From: Bizionia sp.
GTDB lineage: Bacteria; Bacteroidota; Bacteroidia; Flavobacteriales; Flavobacteriaceae
DNA length: 7,637 bases
Assembly (NCBI GenBank): GCA_018067115.1
Contig: JAGPVI010000298.1
Span: 1-7,637, forward strand
Direction: 5' to 3'
The notes under the pieces were generated by a model, which saw nothing but the letters and a program-made list of their open reading frames with translations, searched no databases and was not told the DNA's origin. Of this stretch, positions 1 to 6,812 are shown piece by piece. Position numbers and translations under genes: made by a program. How positions within the stretch are numbered: the first letter of the stretch is position 1; each line of letters begins with the position of its first letter.

Positions 1-82
1 ACGGCGATAATCCGGCGCGCTCCTCCACTCCCATTCCTATTTCTTCGATAAGTTCTTTATGTTGTTCTGAGGCTGATTTCAT
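1..82 (-). CDS. GbsR/MarR-family transcriptional regulator (N-terminal fragment, cut by window edge)
   Basis: Only the first 27 codons are visible; the gene continues beyond position 1. The start ATG is at 82-80, and the peptide begins MKSASEQHKELIEEIGMGVE and continues with ERAGLSP. A short polar helix rich in E, H and K followed by 'GxxxEERAGLSP' resembles the N-terminus of GbsR/MarR-type winged-helix regulators of Bacteroidota, where 'LSPLAARIYA' usually follows. That is recalled family knowledge; the winged helix itself lies outside the window. Such proteins are cytoplasmic DNA-binding repressors that often control osmolyte or efflux transporters. The gene lies 66 bp downstream of the MFS permease on the same strand, and its upstream region contains a palindrome and a -7-like promoter element. 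Another small cytoplasmic protein cannot be excluded from 27 residues. Confidence 0.6.
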   Translation of the reverse strand, partial: MKSASEQHKELIEEIGMGVEERAGLSP

Positions 83-96
83 CTTAAAAATTTATA

Positions 97-104
97 CAAA
101 TTTA
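97..104 (-). promoter_or_regulatory. Candidate Bacteroidota -7 promoter element for the regulator
   Basis: Read on the minus strand this is TAAATTTG, an exact match to the Bacteroidota sigma-factor -7 consensus TAnnTTTG. It ends 14 bp before the regulator ATG, so a transcript from it would have a very short leader. I see no good TTTG -33 element at the usual 19-21 bp upstream. The element is AT-rich and could match by chance. Its place between a permease stop and a regulator start, next to a palindrome, supports a separate promoter for the regulator. Confidence 0.35.
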
Positions 105-109
105 CAATT

Positions 110-129
110 AGTTCACAACATAATGAACT
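110..129. promoter_or_regulatory. 20-bp palindrome, possible operator of the GbsR/MarR-type regulator
   Basis: AGTTCA (110-115) and TGAACT (124-129) are perfect 6-bp inverted arms separated by 8 bp. On the minus strand the palindrome lies just upstream of the candidate -7 element (97-104), where RNA polymerase would contact the -33 region. MarR-superfamily dimers commonly bind imperfect palindromes of about this size and often repress their own genes, so an autoregulatory operator is a reasonable inference. It begins 20 bp past the permease stop codon, so a weak 3'-end hairpin of the permease mRNA is an alternative, though there is no U-tract. Confidence 0.35.
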
Positions 130-148
130 CATTCTGAAAATACAAAAG

Positions 149-1312
149 CTAAGTGGTTTTATTTCTATATATAAAGTGTACTAAAATAATTAGTAAAGAC
201 AATACAATTCCTAAAACAGAAACACCAAGCCATGCATAATGTTCCCAAGCGTATGCGCCCAATACTGTACCGAGTGCTCCACCAATAAAAAAGCCGACCA
301 TATAAATAGTGTTTACACGATTCCGTGCTTCTGGGTTTTTAGAAAAAATAATATTTTGATTGGTAATGTGTAAGCCTTGTAAACCTAAATCGACAACGAT
401 TATACCTATAATTAAACCCATTATAGAATGAGCAGAGAACAAAAAGACAATCCAAGAAAGGAGGATTAAAATTGCCCCTATCATAATAAGTTTGTTTTTA
501 CTCACCTTATCATTCATTTTACCAACAACCGTTGCACCCAGTGCACCGGCAATTCCAAAGAGCCCGAATACGCCTGTTACGCCACTACCGTAACCAAAAG
601 AATCCTCCATTAAAAAGACCAAAGTTGTCCAAAATGCACTCAGCCCAGCAAAAGCCAAAGCACCTCGTAAGGCTGCTACACGTAAAGCAGGTTCGGTTTT
701 AAAGTAAAACCAAAGTGATTTCATTAAGCTCGCATAACTGTCTTTATACGTCGGTTTCATTTTTGGTAGTTTAAACGAGAGTAAAACGAATAAAACAACC
801 ATAATAATCGCGGCCGCATAGTACATAATTCGCCACCCAAATTGCTCGCCTACCAAACCACTAATTACGCGACTCCCCAATATACCAATTAACAACCCAC
901 TCATTACAATACCTATTGCACGACCGCGACCTTTATTGTCGGACAATGCTGCTGCCATTGGCACAAACAATTGAGGAATAGCAGAAGTAAAGCCGATTAA
1001 AAAACTACTGGCAATTAAAAGAAATAAGCTGCTAGATAAACCCGCTGCCACTAAAGCCAAGACCATAACAAGAAAGTCTATTCTCAAGATTTTTTTATTC
1101 GATATCTTATCCCCTAATGGAATAATAAACAACAGTCCGAACGCATAACCTAATTGCGTAGATAAAGCAACATTACTTACCGCAGCATCTGAAACATTGA
1201 ATGTTACAGCCATTTGATGTAGCAACGGTTGATTATAGTACAAATTGGCGACTACTAATCCTGCCGAGATGCTCGTTAAATACAAAACCGAGTTCGTTAA
1301 TTTTGGTACCAT
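149..1312 (-). CDS. Major facilitator superfamily (MFS) permease, YgaY/arabinose-efflux-like
   Basis: A complete 387-residue inner-membrane protein, the usual length for a 12-helix MFS carrier, with hydrophobic segments throughout and a short cytoplasmic C-terminus (YRNKTT). The N-terminal ANLYYNQPLL (22-31) is a signature I associate with the YgaY-type branch of putative efflux carriers. IPLGDKISNKKIL (64-76) sits at the loop 2-3 motif A position and keeps its G-D core. GRGRAIGIVMSGLLIGILGS (128-147) covers the loop 4-5 region and the glycine-rich helix 5 typical of drug:H+ antiporters. GKMNDKVSKNK (264-274) is the second-half copy of motif A. Drug or metabolite:proton efflux is the family expectation; the substrate cannot be read from the sequence. 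The gene is 220 bp downstream of the class V enzyme and 66 bp upstream of a GbsR/MarR-type regulator, which may control it. The ATG at 1312-1310 follows an AT-rich leader without a clear Shine-Dalgarno site. Confidence 0.9.
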   Translation of the reverse strand: MVPKLTNSVLYLTSISAGLVVANLYYNQPLLHQMAVTFNVSDAAVSNVALSTQLGYAFGLLFIIPLGDKISNKKILRIDFLVMVLALVAAGLSSSLFLLIASSFLIGFTSAIPQLFVPMAAALSDNKGRGRAIGIVMSGLLIGILGSRVISGLVGEQFGWRIMYYAAAIIMVVLFVLLSFKLPKMKPTYKDSYASLMKSLWFYFKTEPALRVAALRGALAFAGLSAFWTTLVFLMEDSFGYGSGVTGVFGLFGIAGALGATVVGKMNDKVSKNKLIMIGAILILLSWIVFLFSAHSIMGLIIGIIVVDLGLQGLHITNQNIIFSKNPEARNRVNTIYMVGFFIGGALGTVLGAYAWEHYAWLGVSVLGIVLSLLIILVHFIYRNKTT

Positions 1313-1411
1313 TATTAATAATATTGTAGATTGTTTTAGTTTCTGTTAAAGACCAAAAGCTCTTAAAACAAGTAATAGCTTTTAGGCTATAATTTAGTCT
1401 GTCAAACAGAG

Positions 1412-1442
1412 CATCCTTTTAATTCTGGGAATTAAAAGGATG
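1412..1442. repeat. Perfect 13-bp inverted repeat with 5-nt loop, between the MFS and class V genes
   Basis: CATCCTTTTAATT (1412-1424) and AATTAAAAGGATG (1430-1442) are exact reverse complements around the loop CTGGG. It lies 91 bp past the class V enzyme stop and 100 bp upstream of the MFS start, both on the minus strand. As RNA it forms a strong stem and could end or stabilise the upstream transcript. Neither strand has the run of T expected right after an intrinsic terminator stem. A protein-binding operator for the MFS gene is the alternative. The symmetry is certain; the role is not. Confidence 0.5.
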
Positions 1443-1517
1443 TATATATTATTTAAAAACATACTATTTGCAACACTTTATCTTTACTAAGACTGTGCGC
1501 AATAGTTTATACTTTGA

Positions 1518-1540
1518 GTTTGTAATAAATTTTTACAAAC
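1518..1540 (-). other. 8-bp inverted repeat overlapping the class V enzyme stop codon
   Basis: GTTTGTAA (1518-1525) and TTACAAAC (1533-1540) are perfect inverted arms with a 7-nt AT-only loop. On the minus strand the left arm contains the last codons and the TAA stop (1535-1533) of the class V enzyme gene. The stem is AT-rich and is not followed by a T-run, so it is at best a weak mRNA 3'-end structure. It may act together with the longer hairpin about 75 bp further downstream. Confidence 0.3.
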
Positions 1541-3029
1541 TTAAAATATCTGCGTATTGTTGTAAGTTTACTTCTACTGGTTTAACCGAATCGAACTCGT
1601 TTGTAGCACAATTATAAGTATAATGAGCTGCCCATTCTTTTTGATTTGCTACCATTGTTTTTATAGAGTCTACGACATAAGTAATTTCTTCGTTAGACAT
1701 TGTAGGGTGAATTGATAAACGCACCCAACCTGGTTTTTCGGTTAAATCTTTGGCTTCAATTTGCGCGATAATGTCGCTAGAATTTTTGTCGTTAATTCCG
1801 CACAAATAATGAGCATACGTACTTGCACAAGACCAGCCTCCACGCACCTGAATTCCGAAACGATCGTTTAATAATCGCACGGCTAAATTGTAATGCATAT
1901 TATCGATATTAAAAGACACACAACCAATTTGCTGTTGGTTTCGTGTTCCTAAAACCGTTAATGCGCTAATGTCTTCAACCGCATCATAGAAATACGTTAA
2001 AAGCTCGTCTTCACGCGCTTTCATTTTATCGACATTCATTTTCTCTTTCAAATTAATAGCCAAAGCTGCTCTTATGACTTGAATAATACCTGGCGTCCCA
2101 CCATCTTCTCTTGTTTCGGTATCTTCGTAATAATTAAATTCCCCTGAAGGTTTTGTCCACTTTACATTTCCTCCACCTGGGTTATCTGGAATTTCTCTTT
2201 TATGGATATTTTTGTTATACACCAAAACACCACAACTTCCAGGTCCGCCTAAGAATTTATGAGGAGAAAAGAAAATAGCATCTAAAGATTCTGCTTCATT
2301 TTCTGGATGCATATTAATATTTACATAAGGTGCCGAAGCAGCAAAATCCACAAAACATAATCCGCCATATTTATGCATTATTTTTGCTAATTCCTGGTAC
2401 GGAGAAATAATTCCTGTAACATTAGAACACGCCGTAAACGACCCAATTAAATGCTTACGATCACTATATTTTTTAATTTCATTTTCTAAAACTTCAGTAG
2501 CGACTAACCCCTTTTCGCAAGGCGGAAGTATTACAACATCTGCTTCTGTTTCAAACCAACATACTTGATTAGAGTGGTGTTCCATATGCGTTAAAAACAC
2601 AACAGGCCTATCGGTTTCGGCTAAAGGTGCCCCATTAAGATTAGCAGGTAGTAATTTAAGAATACGTAATAACTTGTTTAAAGCGCCCGTCATTCCTGTT
2701 CCTGCAGTAACTAAAATATCATCTTCTGAAGCGTTTACATGTTGCTTAATTGCTTTACGCGCTTCACGATATAAGTAGGTTGTTGCTTTACCACTTTCAC
2801 TAGAAAAAGAGTGCGTATTTGCCATCATAGGGCCCACTTTTTCACAGATTACTTTTTCAATAGGCTGGTATAACCTTCCGCTTGCAATCCAATCGGCGTA
2901 TAGCATATTCTGCTTACCGTATAAAGAGTTAAACGTAGCATCGTTACCTATAACACCTGCTCTAAATGGCTTAAAATACGTTTCTAAATTAGATGAGATG
3001 TTCTGTTTATTAAGTGTATCTGTTTTCAT
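1533..3029 (-). CDS. Class V PLP-dependent aminotransferase/cysteine desulfurase-like enzyme
   Basis: A 498-residue cytoplasmic enzyme of PLP fold type I, class V (SufS/NifS/Csd superfamily). Visible active-site parts, in order: the phosphate-binding TAGTGMTGALN (108-118); THMEHHSNQ (147-155), whose H151 should stack on the cofactor; VDFAASAPY (227-235) with D228 contacting the pyridine nitrogen; SPHKFLGG (255-262) with K258 as Schiff-base lysine; EDGGTPG (308-314); and RGGWSCASTYAHYL (396-409), whose C401 aligns by eye with the sulfur-carrying cysteine of SufS ('RxGHHCA'). It is about 90 residues longer than a typical SufS (about 400), with extra N-terminal (WIASGRLYQP) and C-terminal sections. 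The cysteine makes cysteine desulfurase or selenocysteine-lyase-like chemistry possible, but no suf or isc genes are nearby, so the substrate is open and 'aminotransferase class V-fold enzyme' is the safe name. The ATG at 3029 lies 102 bp after the dsbD stop, beyond a terminator-like hairpin, so it probably has its own promoter. Confidence 0.92.
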   Translation of the reverse strand: MKTDTLNKQNISSNLETYFKPFRAGVIGNDATFNSLYGKQNMLYADWIASGRLYQPIEKVICEKVGPMMANTHSFSSESGKATTYLYREARKAIKQHVNASEDDILVTAGTGMTGALNKLLRILKLLPANLNGAPLAETDRPVVFLTHMEHHSNQVCWFETEADVVILPPCEKGLVATEVLENEIKKYSDRKHLIGSFTACSNVTGIISPYQELAKIMHKYGGLCFVDFAASAPYVNINMHPENEAESLDAIFFSPHKFLGGPGSCGVLVYNKNIHKREIPDNPGGGNVKWTKPSGEFNYYEDTETREDGGTPGIIQVIRAALAINLKEKMNVDKMKAREDELLTYFYDAVEDISALTVLGTRNQQQIGCVSFNIDNMHYNLAVRLLNDRFGIQVRGGWSCASTYAHYLCGINDKNSSDIIAQIEAKDLTEKPGWVRLSIHPTMSNEEITYVVDSIKTMVANQKEWAAHYTYNCATNEFDSVKPVEVNLQQYADILSL

Positions 3030-3058
3030 AATGTATTATTCTATCATTTTTAATAGCT

Positions 3059-3071
3059 GCAGTTAAACTGC
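3059..3071. promoter_or_regulatory. Short odd palindrome upstream of the class V enzyme gene
   Basis: GCAGTTAAACTGC is a perfect palindrome of 6-bp arms around one central base. It lies 30 bp before the class V enzyme start and between that start and the dsbD terminator, in the only space where a promoter for the enzyme could fit. It may be an operator or lie in the 5' leader. It is short and no matching regulator is recognisable, so chance occurrence is a real possibility. Confidence 0.2.
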
Positions 3072-3086
3072 GATATATTCTAATAA

Positions 3087-3122
3087 AAACACCATTACCT
3101 ATTACAATAGACAATGGTGTTT
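3087..3122 (-). terminator. Intrinsic-terminator-like nested hairpin after dsbD
   Basis: The outer arms AAACACCATT (3087-3096) and AATGGTGTTT (3113-3122) are perfect 10-bp complements. Within the 16-nt loop a second perfect stem, CTATT/AATAG (3099-3103 and 3106-3110), is nested. Read on the minus strand the structure begins 10 bp after the dsbD stop, and its right arm runs into TTTTTATTA, giving the U-rich tail of an intrinsic terminator. Position, orientation and T-run agree, so it probably ends the dsbD transcript and separates it from the class V enzyme gene. Confidence 0.7.
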
Positions 3123-3131
3123 AATTAGTAT

Positions 3132-5150
3132 TTAAAATTTACTCAATCCGTCTTTTAGCCAATTGTAATATTCTTCAGCATCTGGTGTAAACCCAACTGG
3201 TTCGCTAAGCGTTTCACCATTATGATCTACAATCGCGTAAAAAGGTTGTGTGTTTGTTTTAAACTTAATCGTTTGGAATTCACTCCATTTTTGTCCGATG
3301 TATTTTAATTGTTTACCCGGTCTTAATTTAGATTCCACGATTTCGTCATCTTCTAATTTACGTTTATCATCTACGTATAGTGAGATTAAAACTAAGTCGT
3401 TTTTTAAAGCACTAAGTACTTGATCGTCTACCCAAACGTTTTGTTCCATCTTACGACAGTTTACACACGCCCAACCAGTAAAATCTAGCATAATTGGCTT
3501 ATTTACTTTCTTAGCATAAGCAACTCCTTTATCGTAATCGTTAAAAGCTAAAATTTGATGTGGTGCTAATAAATGCCCACCATCTGGTAAATCTTGTAAT
3601 ACTGCTGCCGAACCGCCACCAGATTTTGAGTTCCCTACTCCATAAGGAGACTCAGCATAATCTAATGGAGGTGGAAACGCACTTATAATTTTTAAAGGTG
3701 CACCCCATAATCCAGGAATCATATAGATAGTGAAGGTTAAAACAATTAAACCTAAACTTAAACGTCCTACAGATATGTGTGTTAAAGGCGAATCGTGAGG
3801 TAATTTAATTTTACCAAAAAGGTATAATGCTAGGGTACCAAATATAGCGATCCAAATAGCGATAAATACTTCACGCTCTAAAATATGAAGTTGTAATACT
3901 AAATCTGCTTGCGATAAGAATTTAAAAGCTAAAGCTAACTCTAAGAAACCAAGAACTACTTTTACTGTATTTAACCAACCACCAGATTTTGGTAATGAAT
4001 TTAACCATCCTGGGAATGCTGCAAATAAAGCAAATGGTAAAGCGATTGCTAATGAAAAACCAAACATCCCGATAATAGGTGCAATACCTCCTTTTGAAGC
4101 CGCCTCTACTAATAAGGTACCTACAATTGGACCAGTACAAGAGAAAGACACAATAGCTAATGCTAAAGCCATAAAGAAAATACCAATTAAACCACCGCGG
4201 TTTGCTTGAGCATCTACTTTATTCGCCCATTTATTAGGTAACATAATTTCGAATGCTCCCAAAAATGACAAAGCAAATACAATTAATAATATAAAGAAAA
4301 TAACATTAAACCACACATTGGTTGCCAATGCATTTAATGATTCGGCTCCAAAAATAGCAGTTACTGCCGTACCTAAAATTAAGTAGATCACAATAATACA
4401 CAGGCCGTAAATAATAGCATTCTTAATTCCTTTAGCTTTATTTTCACTTTGTTTAGTGAAGAAACTCACCGTCATAGGAATCATAGGGAATACACACGGT
4501 GTTAGCAAGGCTGCAAACCCCGATAAAAAAGCGATAAAGAAAATACCAAATAAACCTTTGGTTTCACTACCGCTAGAACTAGATGTTTCTGTCTTATCTT
4601 TTACCGCATCTTCTTTTGCTGTATCAGCATCTTTAGGCTCTGTAACATTTAAGGCTGGGGATACTGTTTCTGCAGCGATAGCACTCTCTTTTACAGCCGT
4701 TGCCTTAGTAAGATCGAAATCTAAATCTATATAAGCTGGTGGTAGGCAACGTGCATCATCGCAAACCATAAACTCTACTTCTCCTTTAATAATAGAAAGT
4801 TCTTTATTTACTAATTTTATATGTTGTCTAAAAGAAGCTCTATTACCAAAGAATTTAATACGCATATTAAAAACCGGATCGTCTATAGTAACACCTTCTT
4901 CTTCAATAACTTTATTTACTAACTCTACAGAATCCTTTGTTTCGAACGTAAATGTTGTTGGAATCGGTCCGTTTTCAGGTACGTTTTGAGAATACAAATG
5001 CCATCCTGGTTCTATTGTAGCATTCGCAACTAAAACATACTCAGAGTCTGAAATTTTCTCAACAGCAGTACTCCATTTTACGGGGTCATGAATTTGTGAG
5101 AACGCATTAAAACCAATGGCCAATGCTAAAATTAAAATAAAGTTTTTCAT
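3132..5150 (-). CDS. dsbD: Thiol:disulfide interchange protein DsbD (CcdA-type core with thioredoxin domain)
   Basis: A complete 672-residue inner-membrane protein with the three-part DsbD layout. An N-terminal signal peptide (about 1-18, ending NAFS) leads to the periplasmic N domain (about 20-147), whose pair C130/C135 sits in VCDDARCLPP. A low-complexity linker (about 150-199, rich in A, E, K, S, T) follows. The membrane core (about 200-480) carries the two transmembrane cysteines in TPCVFP (C219) and SFSCTGP (C338). After a Gly/Pro-rich linker (about 493-530) comes a thioredoxin-like C-terminal domain with GWACVNC (C562/C565, a CxxC like that of E. coli DsbD). By family knowledge, electrons pass from cytoplasmic thioredoxin through core and C-terminal domain to the N domain, then to periplasmic isomerases, cytochrome c maturation or TlpA-like proteins. 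All six redox cysteines are present. It is longer than E. coli DsbD (about 565), as I recall for Bacteroidota homologues. The ATG at 5150 follows the A-rich leader AACAAGAAAA. A terminator-like hairpin lies 10 bp downstream. Confidence 0.95.
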   Translation of the reverse strand: MKNFILILALAIGFNAFSQIHDPVKWSTAVEKISDSEYVLVANATIEPGWHLYSQNVPENGPIPTTFTFETKDSVELVNKVIEEEGVTIDDPVFNMRIKFFGNRASFRQHIKLVNKELSIIKGEVEFMVCDDARCLPPAYIDLDFDLTKATAVKESAIAAETVSPALNVTEPKDADTAKEDAVKDKTETSSSSGSETKGLFGIFFIAFLSGFAALLTPCVFPMIPMTVSFFTKQSENKAKGIKNAIIYGLCIIVIYLILGTAVTAIFGAESLNALATNVWFNVIFFILLIVFALSFLGAFEIMLPNKWANKVDAQANRGGLIGIFFMALALAIVSFSCTGPIVGTLLVEAASKGGIAPIIGMFGFSLAIALPFALFAAFPGWLNSLPKSGGWLNTVKVVLGFLELALAFKFLSQADLVLQLHILEREVFIAIWIAIFGTLALYLFGKIKLPHDSPLTHISVGRLSLGLIVLTFTIYMIPGLWGAPLKIISAFPPPLDYAESPYGVGNSKSGGGSAAVLQDLPDGGHLLAPHQILAFNDYDKGVAYAKKVNKPIMLDFTGWACVNCRKMEQNVWVDDQVLSALKNDLVLISLYVDDKRKLEDDEIVESKLRPGKQLKYIGQKWSEFQTIKFKTNTQPFYAIVDHNGETLSEPVGFTPDAEEYYNWLKDGLSKF

Positions 5151-5199
5151 TTTTCTTGTTTTAAAAAGCTGTTGTAATCAGCGGTATTTAACGTCTTTA

Positions 5200-5235
5200 C
5201 TTTACGAGATGACTTTATCAAGCCATCTCGCAAAG
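5200..5235 (-). other. 15-bp RNA hairpin, complete only in minus-strand transcript, between M16 remnant and dsbD
   Basis: Read on the minus strand, CTTTGCGAGATGGCT (5235-5221) can pair along its whole length with AGTCATCTCGTAAAG (5214-5200) around the 6-nt loop TGATAA. Thirteen pairs are Watson-Crick and two are G-U. On the plus strand both G-U positions become A-C mismatches, so the structure belongs to minus-strand RNA. It begins 23 bp after the peptidase-remnant stop and ends 49 bp before the dsbD start. No T-run follows, which argues against a classical intrinsic terminator. A factor-assisted terminator, an mRNA 3'-end stabiliser or a structure in the dsbD leader are all possible. Confidence 0.5.
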
Positions 5236-5258
5236 CGACTTGTAGACGCGGGTTATAA

Positions 5259-6269
5259 TTAATTTTCTGGGCTAAAGATTATCTCATAAGATTTTGCATT
5301 TTTAAGTGCTTTTTTGGTGAATTTCTTAACATCTTTTACCGTTATTTTTTTTGCTATATCTTCAAAGTTTTTTTGGTTATCCATATTATAACCTTCTCTG
5401 AAATAATTTAATAGTAATCGCATATCATAACTATTATAACTTTCTTCTTGTTTCTTTTCTTTTAAATAATTCGTTACCGTTTTATCTAAATCCGATTGCG
5501 AGATATCGCCGTTGGCAATTTTATTTAATTCTTCATGAACGATAGCCACCAAGGTGTCTACTTTATCTGGATTACAATCGAACTGAACTGCAATTAAGAT
5601 TTCTTCATTTGGTCGTTTAGATACATTAGCATATAAATTAACACCATATGTACCACCTTCCGTTTCTCTTAATGTTGCATTATACCTTAAGTTTAAAATT
5701 CCAACCAAGGTTTTTGCTAGCAATTCATTTTTTAAAGAGTGCTTAAAATCGTTTTTATATGCAATTTTAACCGAACTCTTAGGGTCTTCCATTTTTAACA
5801 AGACGTCTTGTTTAATGCTATTCGATGTCCATTCTACACTATTATCAATCCATTTTTCTTGAACGCCTGAAGTAGGAATACTTGCAATATATTGTACTAA
5901 TAATGGTTTTAAAGCCTCTTTAGAAATATCCCCAACAACAAAGAACTCAAAATCTCCAGCATTGTTATAACGCTCTAGATAAATATTTTTAATTTCTTCA
6001 AAATTTAAATCCTCTACAAAGCTAGTATTAATCAATCGTTTTTTTGGATTATTTTCACCATAAAGTGTAACAATTAAACTGTCTTGCATTTTAGAATTTA
6101 AATCCTCACTACGTTTAACAACATAATTTTCTAACTGACCTTTAAACACTTTAAAAGCATTTTCATCGAAACGCGGATTTACAAAACGCAAATATACCAT
6201 TTGTAATAGAGTTTCCACATCTTTTGTGACAGCAGAAACTTTAAATTTATCTGTAAAAACGGTAGAATC
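5259..6269 (-). pseudogene. C-terminal remnant of an M16 (pitrilysin/insulinase-like) zinc peptidase
   Basis: The open frame has 336 codons after an in-frame TGA at 6272-6270; there is a GTG at 6218 but no early ATG. It matches the last third of the roughly 930-residue two-repeat M16 peptidases of Bacteroidota. Numbering from that GTG, KDVETLLQMVYLRF spans the start, with LNFEEIKNIYLERY (71-84), the M16 C-domain element FEFFVVGDIS (90-99), and RETEGGTYGV (184-193), the hallmark of the final subdomain. The catalytic HxxEH motif, the signal peptide and both N-terminal subdomains are absent, so the product could not be a working peptidase alone. In the same frame upstream, an ATG at 6323 after an A-rich leader opens MKSSLYASLILMEAIRI and then meets the TGA. 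Another frame across 6330-6247 reads NFNGGNTHLRF, faintly recalling the family's 'FSxGGTSL' stretch, which suggests deletion plus frameshift. The remaining frame is long and clean, so decay may be recent, or an accessory non-catalytic fragment could still be made. Confidence 0.75.
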
Positions 6270-6812
6270 TCAAATGCGTATTGCCTCCATTAAAATTAGA
6301 GAAGCATATAAAGATGATTTCATTTTCTTTTTAACTTTTATTAAGGATTAACTTACTAAAAGCATTACGCTGTAAAATCTTGAGCTCTATTTTTCCCGAT
6401 TTCCGAAGTCTAGAAAATGATACGGCAACACGCTTTATTTTCTATAATAAGTACTTTTATTACCAACATTTCTTCAAACAAAGTCTCGTTTTCCAATCGT
6501 ATATTAAGGTCATACAATGATAGTCGCCAAACACTTAATTAAAATGGTTCGTAATTACACACTTTCTATATAAGCATTCTACAAATCTTTTTCATAGATG
6601 GAAACTTGAAACAACATAAAACAGGACCTCTTACACCATAGAAAAAACAAGTCACTTTGATTTCAACCTTTCATCAAAAACCAACAACAACTCACTGACA
6701 ATTAGGATTTTAACCGACTTATATTTACTATTATCGATTATTACACTAATTATTTGCTAATTCCTTATTTTAATTGCAACTTTAAGATGCTATTAATCAA
6801 TACATATTTATC
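6270..6812. other. 543-bp stretch without a supportable gene, between divergent genes
   Basis: This AT-rich region separates the minus-strand M16 remnant from the plus-strand repeat protein and must hold the promoter of the latter. Its right part (about 6700-6812) is very AT-rich, as promoters are, but I find no exact TAnnTTTG with a spaced TTTG on the plus strand. The left part (6270-6330) contains the broken upstream end of the peptidase remnant. Between about 6400 and 6545 there are only short open stretches of 35-45 codons in conflicting frames, without a convincing protein family, start context or codon pattern. It may be eroded remains of the missing N-terminal peptidase half or of another gene. 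I see no tRNA, CRISPR or insertion-sequence ends. Confidence 0.5.

Noticed and set aside
3922..4140. 72-codon minus-strand open frame inside dsbD
   Set aside because: It is an out-of-frame reading of the DsbD membrane core, whose correct frame is unambiguous from its conserved cysteines.
4456..4734. 92-codon plus-strand open frame within dsbD
   Set aside because: It lies opposite the linker and first membrane segment of dsbD, and its Ala/Ser/Val-rich product reflects antisense of that linker, not a known protein.
5168..5182. Small GCTG/CAGC hairpin followed by TTTTT on the minus strand just before dsbD
   Set aside because: The stem is only 4 bp, too weak for a terminator, and it would lie inside the dsbD leader.
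6270..6272. TGA in the M16 frame as a selenocysteine codon or programmed readthrough
   Set aside because: M16 peptidases have no selenocysteine at this place, no supporting stem-loop was seen, and the missing catalytic half makes pseudogene decay the simpler reading.
6308..6440. Minus-strand open stretch ending FSKLILNKS upstream of the M16 fragment
   Set aside because: Open for only about 35 codons, no ATG, frame closed by several stops upstream and no convincing family match.
6417..6542. 41-codon plus-strand ORF beginning MIRQHALFSI
   Set aside because: No family resemblance or plausible ribosome-binding context; length is within what chance allows in this gene-free stretch.
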